A stretch of DNA of 64,000 nucleotides, from positions 62,001-126,000 of the forward strand of contig NZ_DGIR01000035.1 of NCBI RefSeq assembly GCF_002386445.1, in the 5' to 3' direction. A model generated the notes under the pieces. That model did not search any database. It was not told the DNA's origin and saw only the letters and a program-made list of their open reading frames with translations. Source of the stretch: Pseudomonas sp. UBA4617. Its GTDB lineage: Bacteria; Pseudomonadota; Gammaproteobacteria; Pseudomonadales; Pseudomonadaceae. Numbering within the stretch: position 1 is the first letter of the stretch; each line of letters begins with the position of its first letter. Positions 43,501-50,736 of the stretch are shown here, one piece after another. Both the position numbers and the translations under genes were made by a program.

Positions 43501-43905
43501 ATGCTGACCAGTGAATGTATTTGTACCCATCTGCGTCGCGCCGCCCGTGGGGTGAGCCGGCATTACGACGAGGCCCTCGCCGGCTTCGGAGTGAATGTTG
43601 CGCAGTTTTCCCTGTTGCGCCACCTGCAACGGCTCGACCGTCCCAGTATCACCACCTTGGCCGAGGCCATGGGCCTGGAGCGCAGTACCTTGGGCCGCAA
43701 CCTGCGAGTGCTGGAGGCCGAAGGGCTGGTAGCCCTGGCTGATGGCGATGACCAGCGCAACCGCGTTGTGTTGTTGACCGATGCCGCTACGCAACTGCTA
43801 CAGGCTGCCCATCCGGCCTGGGAACGAGCCCAGGCCGGACTGGTGGAGCGCTTGGGAGCGGGGCAGCGGGATGAACTGGTGCGGCTGCTGGGCCTGCTGG
43901 CTTGA
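43501..43905 (+). CDS. MarR-family transcriptional regulator
   Basis: This is a 134-residue winged-helix regulator. The DNA-binding segment is SITTLAEAMGLERSTLGRNLRVLEAEGLV around 55-83, and the wing is ADGDDQRNRVVLLT. Dimerisation helices flank it. The start is the ATG at 43501 (MLTSECICTHLRRAARG); no clear ribosome site precedes it, so the transcript may be leaderless or nearly so. Palindromes CGGGTATATAC(A/C)CG lie just before this gene and just before the MFS gene, suggesting autorepression and repression of the transporter. Three cysteines, two of them within the first 10 residues, could make it redox-sensitive, which is inference. Confidence 0.88.
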   Translation: MLTSECICTHLRRAARGVSRHYDEALAGFGVNVAQFSLLRHLQRLDRPSITTLAEAMGLERSTLGRNLRVLEAEGLVALADGDDQRNRVVLLTDAATQLLQAAHPAWERAQAGLVERLGAGQRDELVRLLGLLA

Positions 43906-43922
43906 ACTGATGCGACCATAAG

Positions 43923-43936
43923 CGGGTATATACCCG
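43923..43936. promoter_or_regulatory. Probable MarR operator upstream of the MFS gene
   Basis: CGGGTATATACCCG is a perfect 14-base palindrome located 32 bases before the MFS start codon. It contains a TATATA that could overlap the -10 region. It matches the site at 43482-43495. Confidence 0.75.
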
Positions 43937-43968
43937 TAAAACCTTGCGATGTGCTGGAGATAACGACA

Positions 43969-45171
43969 ATGACTTCGGTGTGGCGAACCAGCGGGTGGGT
44001 GTTGTTGGGGGCGGCGTTGATCCTGGCGCTGTCCTTGGGTGTGCGGCATGGCTTCGGCCTGTTCCTGGCGCCGATGAGCGCCGACTTCGGTTGGGGGCGT
44101 GAGGTGTTCGCCTTTGCCATCGCCCTGCAGAACCTGATCTGGGGCTTGGCACAGCCCTTTGCCGGTGCGCTGGCCGACCGCCTCGGCGCGGCGCGGGTGG
44201 TGATCATCGGTGGCATCCTCTACGCCGCGGGCCTGATCCTGATGGGCATGGCCGACTCGGCCTGGTCGCTGTCGCTGAGTGCCGGCCTGCTGATCGGCAT
44301 CGGCCTGTCCGGCACTTCGTTCTCGGTCATCCTCGGTGTCGTCGGGCGCGCCGTGCCGGCAGACAAGCGCAGCTTGGCCATGGGTATTGCCAGTGCCGCC
44401 GGCTCGTTCGGCCAGTTCGCCATGCTGCCGGGTACCCTTGGCCTGATCCAGTGGCTGGGCTGGTCTTTGGCGCTGCTGGTGCTGGGCCTGCTGGTTGCAC
44501 TGATCGTGCCCTTCGTCGGCTTGCTGCGTGACCGCCCGTTGCCCAGCCATGGCACGGAACAGACCCTGGGCCAGGCCTTGCACGAAGCCTGTTCGCATAC
44601 CGGCTTCTGGTTGCTGGCCCTGGGCTTTTTCGTCTGCGGTTTCCAGGTGGTGTTCATCGGTGTGCACCTGCCGGCCTACCTGGTAGACCAACATCTGCCC
44701 GCGAGCACCGGGACCACGGTGCTGGCGCTGGTCGGCCTGTTCAACATCGTCGGTACTTTCACCGCAGGCTGGCTCGGCGGGCGCATGTCCAAACCGCGTC
44801 TGCTGACCGGGCTGTACCTGCTGCGTGCGGTGGTCATCGTGCTGTTCCTGTGGGCGCCGGTGAGCGCGTTCAGTGCCTATCTGTTCGGCATCGCCATGGG
44901 CTTGTTGTGGCTTTCCACGGTGCCGCTTACCAACGGTACCGTGGCCACGCTTTTCGGTGTGCGCAACCTGTCCATGCTTGGCGGTATCGTTTTCTTGTTC
45001 CACCAGCTGGGTGCGTTTCTCGGGGGCTGGCTGGGCGGGGTGGTGTATGACCGCACCGGCAGCTACGACCTGGTCTGGCAGGTTTCCATCCTGCTCAGCC
45101 TGCTGGCCGCCGCCCTCAGCTGGCCCGTGCGCGAGCGCCCGGTCGCACGCCTCCAGGCCCAGGCCGCATGA
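43969..45171 (+). CDS. MFS transporter
   Basis: This is a 400-residue, twelve-helix major facilitator. Typical cues are the helix 1 region GWVLLGAALILALSLGVRHGFG, the loop 2-3 motif PFAGALADRLGAARVV, and a middle loop around 185-210. The family resembles the oxalate/monocarboxylate-type exporters and importers, but the substrate is not evident. GGAG lies nine bases before the ATG at 43969. It is under a palindromic site shared with the MarR gene, so it is likely induced by the ligand of that regulator. A 40-codon ORF overlaps its stop. Confidence 0.9.
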   Translation: MTSVWRTSGWVLLGAALILALSLGVRHGFGLFLAPMSADFGWGREVFAFAIALQNLIWGLAQPFAGALADRLGAARVVIIGGILYAAGLILMGMADSAWSLSLSAGLLIGIGLSGTSFSVILGVVGRAVPADKRSLAMGIASAAGSFGQFAMLPGTLGLIQWLGWSLALLVLGLLVALIVPFVGLLRDRPLPSHGTEQTLGQALHEACSHTGFWLLALGFFVCGFQVVFIGVHLPAYLVDQHLPASTGTTVLALVGLFNIVGTFTAGWLGGRMSKPRLLTGLYLLRAVVIVLFLWAPVSAFSAYLFGIAMGLLWLSTVPLTNGTVATLFGVRNLSMLGGIVFLFHQLGAFLGGWLGGVVYDRTGSYDLVWQVSILLSLLAAALSWPVRERPVARLQAQAA

Positions 45172-45290
45172 ACCGCTACCTGGCCCGTGGGCTGTTGGCC
45201 GTTGCCGCGTTGTTGCTGCTGGCGTTGGTCTGGTGGGGCTGGCACGAGGGCGGGATGGCGTTGATGCAACTGGGCATGAGTGTTTGTTAG
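45168..45290 (+). CDS. Small single-pass membrane protein (40 aa)
   Basis: A 40-codon frame (MNRYLARGLLAVAAL...) starts at ATG 45168, which overlaps the MFS stop as ATGA, and ends at TAG 45290. Residues 8-26 form one transmembrane helix rich in leucine and alanine, followed by a WWGWHEGG segment and ending in a cysteine. The overlap suggests coupled translation with the transporter, perhaps as an accessory peptide; that role is inference. Confidence 0.55.
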   Translation: MNRYLARGLLAVAALLLLALVWWGWHEGGMALMQLGMSVC

Positions 45291-45336
45291 GCGCTACCCT
45301 GCAAGCTCAAGGATTGGTTTGCAGGAGAAACGAACC

Positions 45337-45888
45337 ATGCGTTCACATTGCTTGACGGTACCGTTACTGGCCCTGCTTGCCAGCGCCTCGAGTTGGGCTG
45401 CCGATTGCCCGGCCTTGCTGCAGGGCAGCCTGCCAGAGTTGCGCGGCAAGGGGCAGGTCGACCTGTGCCAGCGTTTTGCCGGCAAGCCGCTGGTGGTGGT
45501 CAATACGGCCAGCTATTGCGGCTTCGCGCCGCAGTTCGAAGGCCTGGAGGCGACTTACAAGGCGTATCACCAACAAGGCCTGGAAATGCTTGGCGTGCCC
45601 TCCAACGATTTCAAGCAGGAAGATGCCGATAGCGAGAACACGGCCAAGGTCTGTTATGCCAACTATGGGGTCACCTTCACCATGACCAAGGCGCAGCCGG
45701 TGCGGGGCAAGGATGCGATTCCGCTGTTCGCAGACCTGGCCAGCCAGAGCAGTGCGCCGAAGTGGAATTTCTACAAGTATGTTGTCGACCGCAAGAGCAA
45801 GGTGATAGGCAATTTCTCCAGCCTGACCAAGCCGGATGATCCGGAATTCCGGGCCGCCATTGAAAAGGCTATCGCCTCGCAGCCGTAA
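45337..45888 (+). CDS. Periplasmic glutathione peroxidase-like protein
   Basis: This is a 183-residue thioredoxin-fold peroxidase of the GPx family. A signal peptide (ending SSWAA) places it in the periplasm. The peroxidatic cysteine, replacing selenocysteine, is in VVNTASYCGFAPQFEGLE. The conserved tryptophan is in PKWNFYKYVVDR and an NDF motif is in GVPSNDFKQE. AGGAG precedes the ATG at 45337. The cytoplasmic paralogues lack such a signal. Electron donors in the periplasm are unknown. Confidence 0.88.
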   Translation: MRSHCLTVPLLALLASASSWAADCPALLQGSLPELRGKGQVDLCQRFAGKPLVVVNTASYCGFAPQFEGLEATYKAYHQQGLEMLGVPSNDFKQEDADSENTAKVCYANYGVTFTMTKAQPVRGKDAIPLFADLASQSSAPKWNFYKYVVDRKSKVIGNFSSLTKPDDPEFRAAIEKAIASQP

Positions 45889-45891
45889 TGT

Positions 45892-45919
45892 AGCCGCGCT
45901 TGCATGCGCGCGGGCTTTT
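45892..45919 (+). terminator. Probable terminator of the peroxidase gene
   Basis: CCGCGC at 45894-45899 pairs with GCGCGG at 45908-45913, followed by GCTTTTG. The T tract is short, so strength is uncertain. Confidence 0.5.
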
Positions 45920-46006
45920 GCTTCCAGGTGCGCGATAGCCTCTGGCTGAAAGCGAATCAGCGCTGGTTTGTATTGCCAGCAGGTAGCGTGGCGGGTTACG
46001 GGTTAT

Positions 46007-46267
46007 TCACTTCGCATGCACCGTGATCGCCACTAACCGCACCACCAACGGCCTGACCATCAATACGCAAACGAACGCCACCGGCATCGCCAATTGATAC
46101 GCCTTCAATACATTACTCAGGTAATCCGGGGTTATCCCGGCATTGGCCGCCGTAATCACGAAGCACATCAACAGCGCCATGATCGACGACATGTAAAAGG
46201 CAAAAACGTAGGGCGTGGCGCCCGGGTGCAATTTGCGTCGGCTGCGCGCCTGCGACAGGTTACTCAT
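46007..46267 (-). CDS. DUF2798 small membrane protein
   Basis: This is an 86-residue protein with two hydrophobic helices (FAFYMSSIMALLMCFVITAA and YQLAMPVAFVCVLMVRPLVVRLV), the DUF2798 architecture. AGGAG lies five bases before the ATG at 46267. It is divergent from a LysR-type gene whose start is 115 bases away, a common arrangement in which the regulator controls the neighbour. The function of DUF2798 proteins is unknown. Confidence 0.82.
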   Translation of the reverse strand: MSNLSQARSRRKLHPGATPYVFAFYMSSIMALLMCFVITAANAGITPDYLSNVLKAYQLAMPVAFVCVLMVRPLVVRLVAITVHAK

Positions 46268-46381
46268 GCGAACTCCTGAAAGGTAGGTGGAGGCACAGGT
46301 TAGCAACGCACCTGACTGCAACTGTAGACCAGCCAAAGTGAGTTCTTTATAAAGAGATTCTTACGAATCCAAGAGCCAAGC

Positions 46382-47311
46382 ATGGATCTGCTCAATGCCA
46401 TCCGCAGCTTCATCAAGGTGGTCGAAGCCGGCAGCATCGCCGCCGGCGCTCGCAACCTGGGCCTGAGCCCGGCTGCGGTCAGCCAGAACCTGGCACGCCT
46501 GGAAAGCCACCTTCAGGTGCGCCTGCTCAGCCGCACTACCCGCAGCATGGCGCTGACCCCCGCCGGAACTCAGTACTATGAGCGTGTCCGGCACGTCGAA
46601 CGCGACCTGGCCCTGGCCGAGCAAGCCGTTACTACCCCCGACAGCGAGCCCCAGGGACGTTTGTGCATTGCCTCGACCTCCGCCTTCGGCCGCCACGTGC
46701 TGGCGCCGCTGATACCCGCGTTCAGTGCCCGCTACCCCCTGTTATCGATAGAACTGGTAACGACTGATCGTCGGGTCAACCATGCGCGGGAAGACGTGGA
46801 TGTAAGCCTGCGCATTACGCCGCAGCTGGAAGACCACATCCTGGCCCGGCACATTGCCCGTATACCGTTCGTTTGTTGTGCCTCGCCCGGTTACCTGCGT
46901 AGCGCCGGCGTGCCGGCCACACCCGAAGCCTTGCGTGATCACCGGTGCCTGGTGTTCCGCTACCCCGTGGATGGACGTTTCCTGCGCTGGGGGTTCATGC
47001 GTGACGGGCTACGTTTCGAGGCTGAGTTCGGTAGCGTATTGATCAGCGATGACATCGATGCCCTGACCCAGATGGCACTGCACAATGGTGGCATCACCCG
47101 CTTGGCCGAGTTCATCGTACGGCCGCACCTGGCCTCTGGCGCGCTGGTACCGTTGTTCGAATACCGCGACAGCGGCCAGGCCTATGCCCAGACTGAGCCG
47201 ATGGATATCTACCTGTGCCTGGCCGACCGTTTTGCCATGACCGCAAAAGTCCGCGCGTTCATGGACTACCTGCGAGAATGCCTGGGTGACAGCTGGCAAT
47301 CGCAGGCATGA
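46382..47311 (+). CDS. LysR-family transcriptional regulator
   Basis: This is a 309-residue LysR-type regulator with the HTH at about 1-60 (MDLLNAIRSFIKVVEAGSIAAGAR, LSPAAVSQNLARLE) and an effector-binding domain at about 90-295. It belongs to the AaeR/DsdC-like group judged from the N-terminal pattern. The ATG at 46382 begins the canonical N-terminus. It is divergent from the DUF2798 gene, its likely target, and ends at a bidirectional terminator facing fadL. The ligand is unknown. Confidence 0.9.
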   Translation: MDLLNAIRSFIKVVEAGSIAAGARNLGLSPAAVSQNLARLESHLQVRLLSRTTRSMALTPAGTQYYERVRHVERDLALAEQAVTTPDSEPQGRLCIASTSAFGRHVLAPLIPAFSARYPLLSIELVTTDRRVNHAREDVDVSLRITPQLEDHILARHIARIPFVCCASPGYLRSAGVPATPEALRDHRCLVFRYPVDGRFLRWGFMRDGLRFEAEFGSVLISDDIDALTQMALHNGGITRLAEFIVRPHLASGALVPLFEYRDSGQAYAQTEPMDIYLCLADRFAMTAKVRAFMDYLRECLGDSWQSQA

Positions 47312-47336
47312 AAAAACCGCCACCAGGGCGGTTTTT
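47310..47336. terminator. Bidirectional terminator between the LysR gene and fadL
   Basis: AAAACCGCC and GGCGGTTTT form a 9-bp stem around ACCAG, with A and T tracts on both sides. It lies between the convergent ends of both genes and can serve both. Confidence 0.9.
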
Positions 47337-47353
47337 CATGTGGCGCATACGAA

Positions 47354-48634
47354 TCAGAAGCGGTAGGTGAGGGATGCACCAATACCGTGTGCACTGTTCT
47401 CGTACTTGGCCTGGTAGGTGCCTTTCAGCGCCTGCTGGGTCGGCGAGCCCGACACGTTGTTGACCTTGGTATCCTCTTCCCACAGGTACGAGTAGGCCAC
47501 ATCGATGGTCATGTCGTCGTTCGGGCTCCAGCCGGCACCAAAGCTGACCGCTTTACGATCGCCAGTCGGAATGCGTGGCGAGCGATCGTGGTTGTTGGTA
47601 GGCGACTGGTCGACCGAGAAACCTGCACGCAGGGTCCACTCCTTGTTCACCTTGTAGGATGCACCAATGGCGTGGGCCCAGGTGTCATGCCAGTTCTGCT
47701 CTTCGGTGATGGTTTGCAGCGGGTAGGCCGATGGTGCGTCGTTCTTGACGATGATGCTTTCCAGGCGGCTCCAGCGCGTCCAGGTGCTACCTGCGTACAG
47801 CGTCCAGTGGTCATCCAGTTCATGGGTGATCGAGAAGTCCACCGACTCCGGGGTTTTGACCTTCAGACTGGCGTCGAACCTGCCGCTGAGGCCAAGCTGT
47901 GGAATCGGGTAGGAAACACGGGTGTTGCCTTCAAGCTCGTAGTCGACCATCGAATGGTAGGTCAGGCCCAGGCGGGTACGGTCGGTAGCCTGCACCAGAA
48001 CACCGATGTTGTAGCCGACCGCGGTGTCGTCGCCCTTGATCTTCACCTCGCCATCCGGGCCGTTGGGGCCCAGCAGGGCCTTGCTGCTCAGGTTGGAGCC
48101 GAGTTCACCCTTGATGCGGTTGATGGTCGGGCCAAAACCGATCGATACCTTGTCGTTGAAGGCATAGCTGATGGTTGGCTGGAAGGTGACGACCTCGACC
48201 TTGCTCTTCTTGCCCCAGTAGCGCGCCGCGTCACCGCTGCCGTAGTCGGTGATCAGACCGAATGGCACGTAAACGCCGAAGCCCACGCTCCAGTGTTCAT
48301 CGAGCGGTTTGACGTAGTAGCCCATTGGTACGCCCACGAGCGGGACCATGTCGCCATCGGTTTCCCCCCCGAAATTGCTACCACGGCCCGAAATATCAGT
48401 CTTGGCAATGACGGCTGCGCCACCCACGGTAACCTGTTCGCGCTTCAGGCGCGACATGCCGGCAGGGTTGCCGTACACCGTACTGGCATCTTCGGCAGAA
48501 GAGGAACGCCCTGCAAAACCGGTTCCCATGCCGCTGATGCTTTGTTCGTTCAGCGCGAACCCGGCGGCCAGCAACTGGCTCGAAGCAAGAGCAACGGCAA
48601 TGCCGAGGGAGGTTTTGAGCATTACTTTTTTCAT
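47354..48634 (-). CDS. fadL: FadL-family outer-membrane long-chain fatty acid porin
   Basis: This is a 426-residue outer-membrane protein with a signal peptide (ending LLAAG). The FadL/OmpP1 N-terminal hatch is visible as FALNEQSISGMGTGFAGRSSSAEDAS and VYGNPAGMSRL. The remainder is alternating beta strands ending in the barrel-closing SLTYRF. It imports long-chain fatty acids or other hydrophobic compounds. AAGGAG precedes the ATG at 48634. Several fadL paralogues usually exist in Pseudomonas, so the ligand preference is not fixed by sequence. Confidence 0.92.
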   Translation of the reverse strand: MKKVMLKTSLGIAVALASSQLLAAGFALNEQSISGMGTGFAGRSSSAEDASTVYGNPAGMSRLKREQVTVGGAAVIAKTDISGRGSNFGGETDGDMVPLVGVPMGYYVKPLDEHWSVGFGVYVPFGLITDYGSGDAARYWGKKSKVEVVTFQPTISYAFNDKVSIGFGPTINRIKGELGSNLSSKALLGPNGPDGEVKIKGDDTAVGYNIGVLVQATDRTRLGLTYHSMVDYELEGNTRVSYPIPQLGLSGRFDASLKVKTPESVDFSITHELDDHWTLYAGSTWTRWSRLESIIVKNDAPSAYPLQTITEEQNWHDTWAHAIGASYKVNKEWTLRAGFSVDQSPTNNHDRSPRIPTGDRKAVSFGAGWSPNDDMTIDVAYSYLWEEDTKVNNVSGSPTQQALKGTYQAKYENSAHGIGASLTYRF

Positions 48635-48781
48635 TATTAGAAAACTCCTTGGGATCTCCGGGGCGAAACGCTACCAACAAATCACGCGTCGCGCTATAGC
48701 CGCGATCGAGGGAGATAGAGCGGTTTTGTAGGACAATCCGACCAAAGTTCCCTTTTTTTCGGGAATCTTGTAGGAGGAGTC

Positions 48782-49264
48782 TTAAGATGCCTGCGGCAAT
48801 TTCTGGTTTATGCAGGTGTGCCAAGCGTGGGTGAAATCGCGCAGGCGGCCTTGTGGGTTGAAAACCTGGCGCCAGATTCGCGCCTGCGCCAGCAGGTCAT
48901 CGGCGGCGGGCAAGGGGGCGGCCTGCGCTTCGACCAGCATCCAGGCAATGGCGGTGGAGTAACGCAGGTTGACCGCAAGTTCCAGGTGCGGGCCGCCGAG
49001 GAAGGCGTGCTGGCTGGCGAGGCCGCGGACCAGGCTGGCCAGGTCGGGATCGCGGGCCAGGTAATCGTCCCACAGCGCTTGATGACGATGTTCGCCGATG
49101 CGGTACAAGCCATGTCCGCGCCGGTCGTGCAGGGCCGAGCCCAAGGCCGACTGGCTGGCGGCGATGCCCAGCAGCAAGGCTTCGGCGCTGGCGCTATGAC
49201 GATTCAGGTAGACCAGGGTGGGTCGGATCACATACTGACACAATTCATTCGCCGCGATACCCAT
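48782..49264 (-). CDS. Conserved hypothetical protein (160 aa)
   Basis: This is a 160-residue helical soluble protein that I do not recognise (MGIAANELCQYVIRPTLVYL, later YRIGEHRHQALWDDYLARD). It has two tryptophans late in the sequence, no signal peptide and no metal motif apart from scattered histidines. GAGG lies seven bases before the ATG at 49264. It lies upstream of fadL on the same strand with 147 bases between; an imperfect hairpin (TTCCC...GGGAA) in the gap suggests separate transcripts. Confidence 0.65.
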   Translation of the reverse strand: MGIAANELCQYVIRPTLVYLNRHSASAEALLLGIAASQSALGSALHDRRGHGLYRIGEHRHQALWDDYLARDPDLASLVRGLASQHAFLGGPHLELAVNLRYSTAIAWMLVEAQAAPLPAADDLLAQARIWRQVFNPQGRLRDFTHAWHTCINQKLPQAS

Positions 49265-49513
49265 GATGCCCTCGACCAGTTAAGGGCCGGACGGGCGCTG
49301 GAGCTTGGCAGCTAGTGAATGATCAGGCCCGCCGGAAGCGGCAAGTACCGCTCGAGTTGAAGTGTAGTGTGATAATGGTCGTGTAAAAGGCTGTTTTTAA
49401 ATCGATTGCTGCCTGACGTACCGGGCTATATGCCTTACGGCAATTACGCCGGCATCGTTCAGGCAGGCTTGCGATGGGATGATTCAGCGCTTGAATGCCG
49501 CCGTATTCATCGT

Positions 49514-49738
49514 TCACGCGGTGAGCGACTGACGGGTGCGGTCGATGACCGCTTGCAGCGGTTCACTGCGGCTGTACTGCTCGGGGTACAGGCGCTCGGT
49601 GTGGCAGGCGACGCCATGTTCGTCTACCAGGGTAAAGCTGAAACTGCCCTTGCGGGGGGCAACGATCAGGCACTTCAGCGGCGAGAAGGCCTGGGAAAGG
49701 GTGCCAATGGCAGCCTGAATTTGATGATGGGTTTGCAT
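49514..49738 (-). CDS. Small hypothetical protein (74 aa)
   Basis: This is a 74-residue protein (MQTHHQIQAAIGTL... ending RQSLTA) with a compact alpha-beta pattern (CLIVAPRKGSFSFTLVDEHG). I do not recognise the family. An upstream GTG at 49765 would add nine residues, and AGGA lies between the two starts, which favours the ATG at 49738. It is isolated between gene-poor stretches. Confidence 0.6.
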   Translation of the reverse strand: MQTHHQIQAAIGTLSQAFSPLKCLIVAPRKGSFSFTLVDEHGVACHTERLYPEQYSRSEPLQAVIDRTRQSLTA

Positions 49739-50736
49739 ATTGTTGGAGGTTCCTGCTTTAAACACGGGGGTTATGATCCGTGCATGATAGAAACGTTCCA
49801 GTGACGCCTTTATTAAGGGACGAACGAACCTGACTGGAACAGGGCAGCCAGAGGGGGCGCAATCAAAAAAGTGGGCGCTTGGGCTGACTGGTAGGTACTT
49901 CAGAGGGCAGGCAGCACGCCGGGGCGAAGGTTCTAGGCCGTCGGGGTGGGATCCTGATCAATCTGTCACGTGATTCGTGCTTGGGCAGCGCAAGGCTGGC
50001 GAGTGAATCATCGAATGGGCCGGTCCAGGTTTCAGCAGCTCACACTTGGGCGGTGTGGGTCTGCAAGGACGCTTGAGGCCAGAATTGACTTTCAGCTTGG
50101 TACTAACGAGGCGCACCTTACCGGAAATGCAGGCGCTTGGCAAGCATCACAGGCTTGTTCAGGTTAGCCGCGCAGTATGGCGCTTATTTTCCAGGCCTGG
50201 AAGGGGGCCAGATGACCCGGAACCGATCTGATGTCCTCTCCCTGCACCCAAATGAAGGTTCCAGGGTGGACTTGTTCACACTCGCAACGGCGCTTGTAAC
50301 GGCTTGGCAACAGGCTGCGATGCGCTCGCCAATGCCTTGACTGGGCGGTTAAGTCAATGAAAAAAAACACTATTTTCAGCTGGTGAAAAAATCGTCAGTT
50401 TGACCGAAAGCCCCGATCTGCGGGGGTTTGCGGGGTATGGGAGGGGGTTGTCCACCGAGTTATCCACAGGAACTGTGGATTGTCCGAAGCGCTTGCTCTA
50501 GGACGGGCGTGCCAGCAAGGTAATGAACTGTTCGACAATCGCCAGGCTCCAACAGGGCCTCGATCCATTCACTTGAAAACGTCAAGAAAAGATCGCTGAA
50601 AACTTTTTGCAATGTTGTGGAAAATGCCCCAGCTGGACGCAGCAAGAGGGGGTGGCCCTCTGCTGTTGCGTAATCCGCGCCGCAAGCGTTTGCTGATAAG
50701 CTGCGCAGCAATCATCCAGGATCATTCGGGGTAAGC
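49739..50736. other. Gene-poor region of about 1 kb
   Basis: No frame here has both a good ribosome site and a recognisable product. Candidate frames of 60-83 codons on both strands look like chance. The left two thirds have average base composition. The segment from about 50350 to 50420 is AT-rich with A runs. A DnaA-box dyad occurs at 50460-50480. The right end carries the upstream region of rmuC. Confidence 0.6.
50460..50480. promoter_or_regulatory. Perfect DnaA box within an inverted repeat
   Basis: TTATCCACA at 50460-50468 is the exact consensus DnaA box. ATCCACAG (50462-50469) is repeated inverted as CTGTGGAT (50473-50480) around GAA, so a second, weaker box faces it. A related TTGTCCACC lies just upstream at 50448-50456. 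Binding is a prediction. Confidence 0.5.

Noticed and set aside
48787..48834. A 15-codon frame after a strong AGGAGGAG at 48774 on the plus strand
   Set aside because: It is very short and antisense to the 160-residue gene, so the ribosome-like sequence is probably chance.
50460..50711. A possible 83-codon gene on the minus strand in the gene-poor region
   Set aside because: No family, a weak ribosome site and overlap with the DnaA-box dyad. I left the region as non-coding.
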